DNA from: Theocolax elegans
Lineage: Eukaryota > Arthropoda > Insecta > Hymenoptera > Cerocephalidae
Direction: 5' to 3'
Length of the DNA stretch: 64,000 bases
Assembly (NCBI GenBank): GCA_026168455.1
Contig: CM047425.1
Span: 40,630,711 to 40,694,710 of the forward strand
Made by a program: the position numbers and the translations under genes
Part shown: positions 52,698 through 62,705 of the stretch, in pieces
Layout of the letters: each line of letters begins with the position of its first letter
How positions within the stretch are numbered: position 1 is the stretch's first letter
The notes under the pieces: generated by a model
Told to the model about the DNA's origin: nothing
The model's database searches: none
Seen by the model: the letters and a program-made list of their open reading frames with translations, nothing else

Positions 52698-53783
52698 TTA
52701 AAGTTCTTGCTCGAAATGCCCTCCATTTTTTAGTTGACAATGCCCCATGCGATCATAAAATGATGAAACTGCTCTTTGAATCATTTCATTTGCGATTGCC
52801 TGTATCGTGTCAATAATACGTTGTCGTAATTCCTCCAAGTTTGCAGGTTTAGTAGCATACACTTTGTTTTTGACGTAGCCCCATAAAAAATAATCTAGTG
52901 GCGACATGTCAGGGGAACGAGGTGGCCACTCAATAGTTCCTCTACGCCCAATTACTCGTCCTGGAAATGTTTCATCTAAATAATTGCGCACGTTTATTGC
53001 ATAATGAGGGGCCGCCCCATCTTGTTGAAAGTAAGTGATGTTAAAATTGTCACCGACAATCTCATTAACCGCAGGTACGATTTCATTCCTTAACATGTTT
53101 AGATACTTTTTTCCTGTCAAATTACCTTCTATAAAAAACGGCCCTACTATGCTATTGTTTATGATACCTGCCCAAACATTTAGTTTTTGTGGATGTTGTG
53201 TATGTGATTCCAAAAACCAGTGTGGATTCTCTGATGCCCAGAACCTACAATTGTGACGATTAACGTTGCCATCTAACTGAAAAGTACATTCATCGGAAAA
53301 TACTATTTCGTTTAAAAAATTTTGCCGCGCATCTATACGGTTCATCATTAATTCGGCAAATTCCAGTCTTCGATCAAAATCATCCTCATTTAATTCTTGT
53401 ACCAATTTGATTTTATATGGATGAAATTTCAACAGTTTCATAATTCTATGAACGGAAGTCCTACAAACATTTGCTTCCCGAGATACTTGCCTGATAGAGG
53501 TTCCAGGATTTTCAATAAATGATAATGCCACATTCAAAGAAGTTTCTTCATCAGTCGCAATCTTAGGCCTCCCACTTTTGGGGCAATCTTTGACACTACC
53601 AGTTTGCTCAAAACGAGAAATAATTTTTCCAACTGTTTTTTGTGAAATTCCTGGTTGCAACGGTAAACGGTATTCTGCATTAAATAAAGCCGCAACTCGA
53701 CGATATGACCTGACCATGTTACCCCATCCTCTTATCATGAGAATGGTTATTCGTTCACGTTCTGAAAGACGATTCATATTCAA
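52698..53783 (-). CDS. DD41D mariner/Tc1 transposase
   Basis: 361 codons, no interruption. The N-terminal half has paired helix-turn-helix DNA-binding regions (about 8-60 and 90-125) with a GRP linker (GRPK, 71-74). The catalytic domain has Asp164 (VFSDECTFQ), Asp255 (YFQQDGAAPH) and Asp297 (SPDMSPLDYFLWGYVK). Residues 255 and 297 are separated by 41, giving DD41D, a known minor lineage of the IS630-Tc1-mariner superfamily. WAGI at 204 is also typical. It would cut and paste the element at TA sites. Start MNMNRL is the first Met; MN at codon 3 is an alternative. Length is normal for the family. All three catalytic residues are present, so it may encode an active enzyme. Confidence 0.92.
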   Translation of the reverse strand: MNMNRLSERERITILMIRGWGNMVRSYRRVAALFNAEYRLPLQPGISQKTVGKIISRFEQTGSVKDCPKSGRPKIATDEETSLNVALSFIENPGTSIRQVSREANVCRTSVHRIMKLLKFHPYKIKLVQELNEDDFDRRLEFAELMMNRIDARQNFLNEIVFSDECTFQLDGNVNRHNCRFWASENPHWFLESHTQHPQKLNVWAGIINNSIVGPFFIEGNLTGKKYLNMLRNEIVPAVNEIVGDNFNITYFQQDGAAPHYAINVRNYLDETFPGRVIGRRGTIEWPPRSPDMSPLDYFLWGYVKNKVYATKPANLEELRQRIIDTIQAIANEMIQRAVSSFYDRMGHCQLKNGGHFEQEL

Positions 53784-54399
53784 ATGAATAAAAGAAATGA
53801 AGAATAAGTTGAGAATTGTAAAACAAAACTAATAATTGAAAACAGAATGAATGCTTTAATAGACCAAATTCAAACTTGTTCGTTGAAATTTTCAGAGTCA
53901 CTGAAAACACTACCCACGAGGTTTTCGGGGTTGTTGTACACGAATATGGGCTCTAAATTTTAACTGGGTACCCCAGGTGTAACTCTTAAATGTTTGAATA
54001 TCTGCACATTATTGCATATTTAAACATTTTCTCAAATTTGCAATCTTGCTATTTTTTTATAAATTTGCTAGAATTAGTCGAGTTTATCTATTCCTTAAAA
54101 CTGACGAAATCTTATTAGTTATACTCTTATTATAATAATGACACTAGCATTCAAAAAGTGGTCTATTCTGGGAACGAGACCTATGTATTCTTATGTATTT
54201 GACGTGCTGAATCCGAATCCAACGTAGCTTTTACTCAGGCATCCCCAAAAATTTTTTAAAGTTATAAAAAACCGTGAAAAAGGTGAATAAAATCCATATT
54301 AAAATGGTAAGATTCGGAGTAAAACAGTTTTTTTATGAGTGTACGTGGTTTTTGTGTATTTTGACTTGCTAAACCCAAATCCAGGGCTTATTTTACCCG

Positions 54400-54690
54400 G
54401 TTGGATCAGACTGTCTTGCCTTCACCGGCAGGACACCAGCCTGTCTTGCATTGTTGCAAATTTTTCATTTTTGCAAATTTTTTAATTTTGCAAATTTTTC
54501 ATTTTTGCAAATTTTTCAATTTTGCAAATTTTTCATTTTTGCAAATTTTTGAATTTTGCAAATTTTTTATTTTTGCATATTTTCCAATTTTGCAAATTTT
54601 TTATTTTTACTTTTTTACTTAAGCATTCCATCGTGAGAGACAAAGGAAAATCACGTTAAGCAAGCATTCCATCGTGAGAGGCAAGGCGAC
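54400..54690. repeat. Subterminal tandem motifs, right TIR of mariner
   Basis: Inverted counterparts of the left motifs: CCTGTCTTGCCTTCACCGGC-type units at about 54,405-54,450 and CATTCCATCGTGAGAG twice at 54,625-54,680. Between them is an array (54,460-54,605) of TTTGCAAATTTTTCATTTT units that has no left-hand partner. Confidence 0.65.
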
Positions 54691-55496
54691 TCATTTCTGG
54701 CATTACGTTTTCCGCTCTCTTTGAATCCGATGTCAGAAATAAGGCTGTCCATAAAAAATTTACTTTGACCTTTGAATGACCTTGAAAATTAACTCCAAGG
54801 TCGAGATACTCAAGGTTGTTAATCCCAAAATCTACTCTGACATTTATTCGCCCACAAATCCGAAAAAGTTCAAAGAAAATAGCTTGTTTACGATTTTTCA
54901 ATATTTAACCTTCATTTTACCTTTTGAAGGTCATTCTAACAAATTGAAAACCATCGCTTTGGACGTAAAATTTTTCGCTCTTTCTGAATCCGGTGTCAAA
55001 AATAGGGGTTCCCATTTAAAAAAATCTCTTTGACCTTCAAATAACCTTGAAGGTCAAGCTTAAGGTCAAATTGAAGGTCACCATCAGATGCATCGTTTGA
55101 TTTCCTAAAGCTTTTATATTGAAAGTTTTTTTCCTAGCACCCTTATTTTCCGAGATATTCAGGTGTGTCCATACTTTTGGGACACCCTGTATATTTATAT
55201 ATATATATATATATACATACTTTCCCGCTAAATTTATTCTCGTACTGCCCAGCTGATAATAAAGCAAGTTTGTTTATATTTTTTTGTTGTTTGCGGATTG
55301 GTTAGTGAAAAGTGAATCAGAATTAATTAGCTTAGCTTGAAAATTGTTTTTTTTTCTTTTCATTGGTGTGTTTAATTTACATTAGAGATAATTAAACAAG
55401 AGCTAAGAAATTTCACTGCAATCGAGCTAAAAAGAGCTATTGGTAATAATATTTATTTAATTATTAATATAAATAAGCTACAGTAAATTAATCAAA

Positions 55497-56822
55497 ATGT
55501 CTCACAACGGTGATGATCTTAATTTAATTTTGGGAGAAGACTTATCGGTTTTACAACCAGCAATTGGCGCTGGTATAATACGTCGCAGTATTAATAATAC
55601 CAGTGATGGTAGAATCACGGTATACGCGAGCAAAATCGGAATAAATATAGATTCGGATTGCAAAATTATTAGAGATAGGTTAGCTAGGTACGCAATTAGA
55701 CGTCATTTCGGACCATCGTCTACTGACTGGAATGCAGCAGTAGACGAGGCTAACACGATCATTGAAACAGATTTGTCCTTAACGCAACCAGAAAGAGAAA
55801 GTATCCCCAAGATCGCAATAGATACAGCTCCAGAAATAAGTAGTAAAGCAAGACGGATGCTTTATATTCAATTGCCAACCGGTCAATCAAAAGGACAATA
55901 CCAAGATCCAATCTCCATTAGTAATGAGAATTTGTTATCATTACCGGAAATGGAATACGGATCGGAAATGCAATCAGCTGTAAGGGAAAACAGCAACGCG
56001 CGAGAAAATATGCAGCGATTAAATAATGAAAATTTAAGGATAAGCAACGCAGCTAATCGTCCTCAAGCCGTTACCGTGGTAACAGACCACCATAGCCTTC
56101 TCTGGCTTCATAACATCAAGGATCCGACAGGCAGATTGGCTCGATGTAACACAATCCTGCAAAACTATAAATTTAAGTTTGTGCGCAGGAAAGGAGCATA
56201 TCACAAAGTACCTGACGCACTCTCCAGAGCATACGAAGACACAGCATTAGCAGCTATAGCCACAATTAATACAAGCGATCCTTGGTACCAAATGAAAATC
56301 CAAGCAGTAATAAAATCTCCCCAAAAATACTCTGACTTATGTATAAAAGACAACCTTTTATACGCACACCGTTCCAGTCCCCTAGTAGACTCATTAGTCC
56401 CCAACCTAGATGCTTGGAAGCTAATTCTGCCAGCAGCTGATAGAGAGAAAGCTCTCTATGAAGCGCACTACACCCCGCAAGCAGGTCATTTGGGAAATGA
56501 CAAAACATATTCAAGGTTAGCCACCTACTACTACTGGCCAGGTATATAGTATGATATTTGCAATTATGTGAGAGCTTCTCAAGAGTGTCAAGCCTATAAG
56601 AACAATCAGCAGGCTCCAGCAGGAATAATGGAAGGCAGGAACATAGATGGACCTTGGACTGTAGTAGCAGTCGACATAATGGGACCGAAACCACCATCAA
56701 AGCAAGGTTTCAAATACATAATTGTCTTCGAGGACTTATTTACCCGTTATGTGGAAATGAAAGCGTTAAGATGAGCCGACGCAAAAAGCGTACTCCAAGC
56801 TTTCGATGAGTTAGTCATTAAC
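55497..56822 (+). pseudogene. Gag-RNase H-integrase fusion of second Ty3/gypsy family
   Basis: 350 codons open to a TAG at 56,547-56,549. Residues 1 to about 190 match the Gag N-terminus of the minus copy (MSHNGDDLNLILGEDLSVLQ). At NRPQAVTVVTDHHSLLWLHN the frame jumps straight to the end of RNase H, then KGAYHKVPDALSRAY, then the integrase zinc region (HYTPQAGHLGNDKTYSRL). The rest of Gag, protease and RT were lost by an in-frame deletion. After the TAG the same frame continues (QECQAYKNNQQ, VVAVDIMGPKPPSKQGFKYI) to a TGA at 56,772, and a little further before truncation at about 56,822. The integrase core ends before its second catalytic Asp. Not functional as an integrase. Confidence 0.8.
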
Positions 56823-57445
56823 AGACCTGCCCCGTTCTGGACCCGTCCACGGGCATGTATACATACATACACGTGTCCGTGAACATGCCTCCTCCCAGCC
56901 CCGTTCCCAATCTACCCACGCCCATTACAGCTCCCTTGCCCCTAAGTGCTTCCCCATCTACCACCTCTCCAAAACTTGTTTCCCTTATGTCCCTAAATAT
57001 CCCAAATCCTACAGACACCCAACGCCAACCATCCACATCCACGACCCTACCATCCTTGATGTCTTAACCCGTACAGCCCCCTACAACCCTCCCGCCTCCC
57101 ATTGACATCTCCAGCAGATCTACGCCGTCTGCTGTAGTAGGGGCAGTACCGAGAACGTGCGGGACCATTCCCGCAGAAGCACGTATGTCCCGGCTCGACA
57201 CGAGCGAATGTCGCCCGGGATGTTGAAATTGCGGGGGGCTGGGACACAGCTGGAGAAACTGCCCCTCTCCAAACGCAGTTGTCTGCAGGAACTGCGGGAG
57301 GAGGGGAGTTTTCTCCAAAAATTGTCCCCGCTGCGCAGACGGCTACTAAGAGGTGCAGAGGAAAATGGGAGAGAGAAAATAAATTCCCTCCTCTACAGCT
57401 CTCGACAACACTTCACTCCCAATACACTTCCCCCGTCCAAGCGGC
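56823..57445 (+). pseudogene. Gag C-terminal zinc-knuckle fragment, copy 1
   Basis: A Pro/Ser/Thr-rich segment (PPPSPVPNLPTPITAPLPLS) is followed by CGGLGHSWRNCPSPNAVVC and CRNCGRRGVFSKNCPRC, a CCHC-type knuckle pair of Ty3/gypsy-like Gag proteins. It then ends MGERK after stops. In-frame stops are at about 57,064 and within the knuckles. Better preserved in the copy at 61,829. It abuts the truncated integrase. It may derive from the same or a related Gag. Confidence 0.6.
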
Positions 57446-57684
57446 CAAATATATATATATATATATATATATTGAAAAATTTTTTTTATATATAAATAAA
57501 TGTTTATATATAGCTCAATTAATGTAGCATAATTATTAAGACCCTACACAAATAGTTATAAGAAAGTTTTTTTTCCCTGTTGCCGTTCCTAAAAAGCAGC
57601 TGAATATAAGAAGTATTTTATTAACCCAAAGTGGCAATTTTCCTAAACAATAAGGGTGGTGAGAATAAAGCAGAGCAAATAAGC
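57446..57684. other. AT microsatellite and unassigned sequence
   Basis: (AT)n at 57,448-57,472, then AT-rich sequence with no recognisable feature. It forms the joint between oppositely oriented retroelement copies. Confidence 0.4.
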
Positions 57685-57770
57685 AACTGTAAACAAGATA
57701 CTTAATGAGAACAAGTACGCATTGAGAGGGTAAGGAACAAGGAAGAGGATAAACAGCAATAGGCAGAATA
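57685..57770 (+). repeat. LTR fragment of second Ty3/gypsy family
   Basis: ACAAGATACTTAATGAGAAC through AACAGCAATAGGCAGAA equals 49,455-49,525 in the plus LTR. It is fused directly to the end of the minus-strand Gag sequence. Confidence 0.75.
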
Positions 57771-59184
57771 TTTGTACTGTCTTTTTCTCCCTTATAAAGG
57801 TAGCATCTTCTAAGCATATTTCATAGGAACGGCTATACCTAAATGCTGGATTAATCGTACTTTGCTGTGGCTGTATGTGTGGGTTATTTGAGATTGAATA
57901 CGTTTCATTGTTCTCCTGTTGCACTGGCGATCCGCTATTATACTGTCTATTTTGTTGCTGGCTACTTTGCTGAGGGCTGTGTATTTCGATTAGTTTGCTG
58001 TATAACTGCTGCATTTGCTGTATTTGCTGCTCCAATCGCCTGAATTGTTCATCATATTTATTTTCGAGCTCTTTGTCATTATTTTGCGTCTTCTCTCTTG
58101 GGACCTTGGGTTCTGTAACTCCATGGTCTTCCCAATGGACACTCTGTACATTCCTATGTACATTGCTCAATGGTTTGCTGCTTTTCGGGTTATGTCTCTT
58201 TTCGTGTGCCTGCTTGACTCATCTCTCTTCGGTCGCTATTTCGGGTTCTGCATTGCTGTGCGGTGGCGTATTTGCTCGGCTTATCAGTCTAGGTACGAGT
58301 GCTATAGGGGAAGAAGGGCTTGTGCTTATTGGACGAAAAGCTGAGGGTTGGATTGATTGGGTAGATCTAGGTCGGGTATCTGTATAAATATTGGTACTGT
58401 ATGCGGTAACTGGAGCAGTATATTGGGTAAATATGTTATCTATGAGGTTTGGGTTGGTGGGAGATGAAGGGGCTAATGTATGGATGGGATAATACGAAGT
58501 CGAATTTATGCTTAACTGTGTCGTTGTTAAGCTTGGTATTGTGTGCGTTAATTCCATCATCGAATTATTGCATACTGGTGATGCTGGACTCAATCTATAT
58601 GCTGTAGATTGTGCATGAGGATGATTAGCTGCGCTGCTTATCCTCAAATTTTCAATATTTAATCGCTGCATATTTTCTCTCGCGTTGCTGTTTTCCCTTA
58701 CAGCCGATTGCATTTCCGATCCGCATTTCATTTCCGGTAATGATAACAAATTCTCATTACTTATGGAGATTGGATCTCGGTACTGTCCTCATGATTGACC
58801 GGTAGGCAATTGAATAAAAAGCACTCGTCTTGCTTTACTGCTTTTTTCTGGAGCTGTATCTATTGCGATCTTCGGGATATTTTCTCTTTCTGGTTGCGCT
58901 AAGGACAAATCTGTTTCAATGATCGTGTTAGCCTCGTCTACTGCTGCATTCCAGTCAGCAGACGATGGTCCGAAATGACGTCTAATTTCGTACCTAGCTA
59001 ACCTATCTCTAATACTTTTGCATTCCGAATCTATATTTATTCCGATTTTGCTCGCGTATACCGTGATTCTACCATCACTGGTATTATTAATACTGCGTCG
59101 TATTACACCAGCGCCTATTGCTGGTTGTAAAACCGATAAGTCTTCTCCCAAACTTAATTCAAGATCATCTCCGTTGTGAGACAT
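57771..59184 (-). pseudogene. Gag of second Ty3/gypsy family (minus copy)
   Basis: Starts MSHNGDDLELSLGEDLSVLQ at 59,184 and runs 131 codons to a TGA at 58,789-58,791 (after LPTGQS). It resumes in frame at about 58,749 (LSLPEMKCGSEMQSAVRENS) to a stop at 58,219. A third piece, 58,170-57,771, is Gln-rich (RRLEQQIQQMQQLYSKLIEI, then QQSSQQQNRQ) and is probably a coiled coil. The 131-codon first piece is about 90% like the plus copy. It is truncated before any zinc knuckle; sequence after CLEDATFIREKK is the LTR fragment. Defective. Confidence 0.75.
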
Positions 59185-60349
59185 TTTGATTAATTTACTG
59201 TAGCTTATTTATATTAATAATTAAATAAATATTATTACTAATAGCTTTTTTTAGCTCGATTGCAGTGAAATTTCTTACCTCTTATTTAATTATCTCTAAT
59301 GTAAATTAAACACACCAAGCAAAAATAAAAAATTACCAATGAAAAGAAAAAAAACAATTTTCAAGCTAAGCTAATTAAATCAGGTTCACTTTTCACTAAG
59401 CAATCCGCAAACAACAAGAAAAATAAACAAGCTTGCTTTATTATCAGCTAGGCAGTACGGGAATAAATACAGCGGGAAAATATGTATATATATGTTTATT
59501 ATTAATTATTATTGGGGAGCAATGAGTGAGAAATTAAATTTTCATTACAATGGGATAGCAAGTCAACGAAATTTAATTACTATTAGTTATTATGTTCACA
59601 ATAAATAAATAAAGCAAAATGTATATGTTAATTCAATCAGTGTTAATTGTATATAATCAAAAACACAATCTAACCAAACGTGACAATAGCAAGGGGATCA
59701 TTCAATCGCATTAATATGTATTATATATATATATAGCCAAAGGAAATTAATATGCTTATGAGAAAAAACAATAAATAATCATTAAAGCAGCTTCGAGTTA
59801 TTAATATAACTAAAAAATGCAAAATTGGTTATCAATTACATGTATTACAATTTACAAGAAAAATAATAAAAATATTATACTCTTATAAAAGCACACAAAA
59901 AAAAATTTATTAATACTTACAATTAGTTAATATAGCTGTATGGGTTAGAAGGAGAGGAAAGATGAATTATTTTTATATATATTTAACCAGCGTACTCAAA
60001 AAAAAACAACTATACATAACCAATATTTCAAAAGTAGTGCAAATAAATTATGATAACAAAAACAAAATTATATTTCTGTGCACGTGCTTAATTTACTCGC
60101 TGAAAATGACCGTCAAAATGGCCGACCGGCTTCTTTCGGTGTGTGTGCGAGCTTGCTGTAGGAAAGGAAGGGCAATATGGCTGCTTTTGCGTCGCGCATC
60201 GACGCTTACAATACTTATATTCGCTCGCTCTTAATTACAAGAAAAAAAACAGTATTATTAACGCTGATTGAGGCTGCTACTAATAATTCACTTTAATTTT
60301 ACACTGAAACTATTAATTTATTTAAATGAAAAAGATCCCTTATGAACAA
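59185..60349 (-). other. Leader of second Ty3/gypsy family (minus copy)
   Basis: Complement of the plus-copy leader without the 350-bp block and without the mariner, so it serves as the empty reference for both insertions. AT-rich with no coding signal. Confidence 0.65.
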
Positions 60350-60364
60350 CCACGTTGGGCGCCA
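60350..60364 (-). other. Primer binding site for tRNA-Lys (minus copy)
   Basis: TGGCGCCCAACGTGG on the minus strand, one base from the LTR end. Confidence 0.8.
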
Positions 60365-60365
60365 A

Positions 60366-61828
60366 TGTAACGCTGCACTGGAGATCAGGATGCAGGTTAA
60401 TGAGGGTCAGCAATTTATGTGTACTAAAATAAATATTTATTAATAAAGATCTAATAATTAATGGGTGGGCGCCAGCCGCGTTATTACGCGACGAACTCAC
60501 GATAAAACGCGGATTATCCTAGCCGAACAATATATAAACCGGCTGCACTCTCGCCGGCCCAATACGTGGCCGGGTTTCGGTTATACCGGGATACGCTGTA
60601 TGGAGGGAAGGGGAAGGACGGGAAGGAACGGGATGCTGGCACGCACTTTATACGGTACCCGGCGTTACCGTCAGCAGAGAGAGGTATTTTCGCCAACCTT
60701 TACAGGACTCCGGGACACTTGGTCGGGAAGCTGCTACTCTCACTCTCTCTTTCTCTCTCGCTTTGCTCACTCGTACTCAATATGACTCGCACGCTATGGT
60801 CGTCGGGTCGACCGTCCGTAGATCTCTGCCTCTCGGCGTGCTCGCGAGCTCCGTTCGTACCGCGCGACTGCGCAGTACGTACTCGTGCGCGGCACCTCGA
60901 TTTCGCACCGCGCGAGCGAGTCGAGTACCGCTGTATTCAGGCTGTATCGGTACAAGTCGGCTGTATGGTGTATGATGACCTGGTGCTGCTTACGTCTCGG
61001 AGATGCGGCATAACTTCCTTCCAGGTAACTAGTAATTCGTTCCTTCTTGCTTCTTCAACTAATTTGTACGGTGTGAGTTTCAGGTACGAAATTCACCCAC
61101 CGCTGCATTGCTGCTTGGGGTCGACTCGCCCCTCTCTACTCGACGACGTCAACTTCGGTGATTGATAGCCGCTCCGTCTACGGCTCCAGGTAAATACTTG
61201 GTCGTGAGGTTTACGCAAGTATGCGTATTTGTATGCGTGCTTATCCAAGAGGTCGGCTGTACACGTTGTTTGTGTACAGCAACCTAACCTCAATTTGTCC
61301 TAAGCTGTTCCTTGTACAGCTGTAGTGATTATATACAGCATTACATGTATTTCCTTGTCTTTGTCTTCTGCCTATTGCTGTTTATCTTCTTCCTTGTTCC
61401 TTACCCTCTTAATGCGTATTTGCTCTTATTAAGTATCTTGTTTACAGCTGTATCTTGGTTGGCGTTGGAGGTTCTCCTGCTGACTGCCTGGATACTGTCT
61501 CTTCGCCTTGACTGCTGTCCTGCGAGGCTTCAGAGAGTCCTGGAGGCTTCCTTGGTGATCCCCTCCCTTGAAGTATCCTGCCTGCAGTGTCAGACTCGGA
61601 GGAGCCACCTGATGATCTGAGCTCGCCCAAGGTCCTCAACGCCAGGACAACCTCAGTGTTTGTGTGCCGTGCTTGGGAAAGGGTTTTTAGTATGTGAGGG
61701 TAGGCAGGATTTAGCTGATGTGCGGGTAGGTAGGTGTAGCTAGAGACGCGTATAGCTTGTACGGGTAGGTGGGTATTCGCCAGGGGTTCTATAGCTTGTT
61801 CTTGACATATGCAAATCACATTGTCACA
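60366..61828 (-). repeat. LTR of second Ty3/gypsy family (minus copy, 5' LTR)
   Basis: On the minus strand it starts TGTGACAATGTGATTTGC and ends GCAGCGTTACA. It is the inverted partner of 49,083-50,552. Open frames up to 199 codons inside are chance frames in a GC-richer LTR. Confidence 0.8.
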
Positions 61829-62265
61829 CTCTAATTATCCCAAACCCTACAGAAACCCAACCCCAACCATCCACATCCACGACCCTACCATCCCTGATAT
61901 CCCAACCCGTACAGCCCCCTACAACCCTCCCCTCTCCCATTGACCTCTCCAGCAGATCTACGCCATCTGCTGCAGTAGGGGCAGTACTGAGAATGTGCGG
62001 GACCATTCCCGCAGAAGCACGTATGTCCCGGCCCGACCCGAGCGAATGTCGCCCGGGATGTAGCAATTGCAGCGGGCTGGGGCATAGCTGGAGAAACTGC
62101 CCCTCTCCAAACGCAATTTTCTGCAGGAACTGCGGGAGGAGGGGAGTTTTCTCCAAAAATTGTCCCCGCTGCGCAGACGGCTACTGGGAGATGCAAATGA
62201 AAATGGGAGAGAGGAAATAAATTCTCTCCTCTACAGCTTCCCATAACATTTTCATATATATTGAA
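61829..62265 (+). pseudogene. Gag C-terminal zinc-knuckle fragment, copy 2
   Basis: The frame 61,993-62,220 reads CSNCSGLGHSWRNC (CCHC knuckle), FCRNCGRRGVFSKNCPRC and ends MGERK at a stop. It is about 90% similar to 56,997-57,380. It starts abruptly at the LTR end and ends in AT-rich sequence. Only the nucleocapsid part of a Gag is present. Confidence 0.6.
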
Positions 62266-62307
62266 AATTTTTTAATAATAAAAGTTATAATAGAGTAATA
62301 ATAGAGG

Positions 62308-62705
62308 TTGACGTCTTCGAGGAGAGAGGGGCGAGTCAACCTCAAGCAGCAATGCGGCGGTGGGTGAGTTTCGGACCTGAAACTCACATCGTTCAAATTA
62401 GTTGAAGAAGCAAGAAGGAACGAATTACTAGTTACCTGGGAGAAAGTTATACAGCATCTCCGAGACGTAAGCAGCACCAGGTCACCATACAACATACAGC
62501 CGACTTGCACCGCTACAGCCTGAATACAGCGGTACTCGACTCGCTTGCGAGGTCGAGGTGCCGCGCACGAGTACGAACTGCGCAGTCGCGCTGTACGAAC
62601 GCGGCTCTCGAGCACGATGAGAGCCAGAGCTCTACGGACGGTCGACACGGCACGACGAGTTTCGAACTTCCGCCAATTCTTTAACAAAGCGAGGGGTGGA
62701 GAGTA
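62308..62705 (+). repeat. LTR fragment of second Ty3/gypsy family
   Basis: GTTGACGTCTTCGAGGAGAG to TTCTTTAACAAAGCGAGG equals about 49,743-50,140 of the plus LTR with moderate divergence. It is truncated on the right against the LINE. Confidence 0.75.

Larger units (their letters stand above)
51818..55189 (-). mobile_element. mariner/Tc1-type DD41D transposon with very long TIRs
   Basis: The ends are CAGGGTGTCCCAAAAGTATG and its complement, flanked by TA on both sides (51,816-51,817 and 55,190-55,191). The inverted repeat is near-perfect for about 500 bp (51,818-52,320 against 54,690-55,189). It continues imperfectly with internal tandem motifs to about 52,672 and 54,400. One uninterrupted 361-codon transposase lies between. 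The element sits in the leader of the Ty3/gypsy copy; the other copy has the same spot empty near 59,470-59,500. Confidence 0.88.

Noticed and set aside
60566..61165. 199-codon frame in the minus-copy LTR
   Set aside because: Lies antisense to the LTR, with a Ser/Leu run from a CT microsatellite, and is broken in the other LTR copy.
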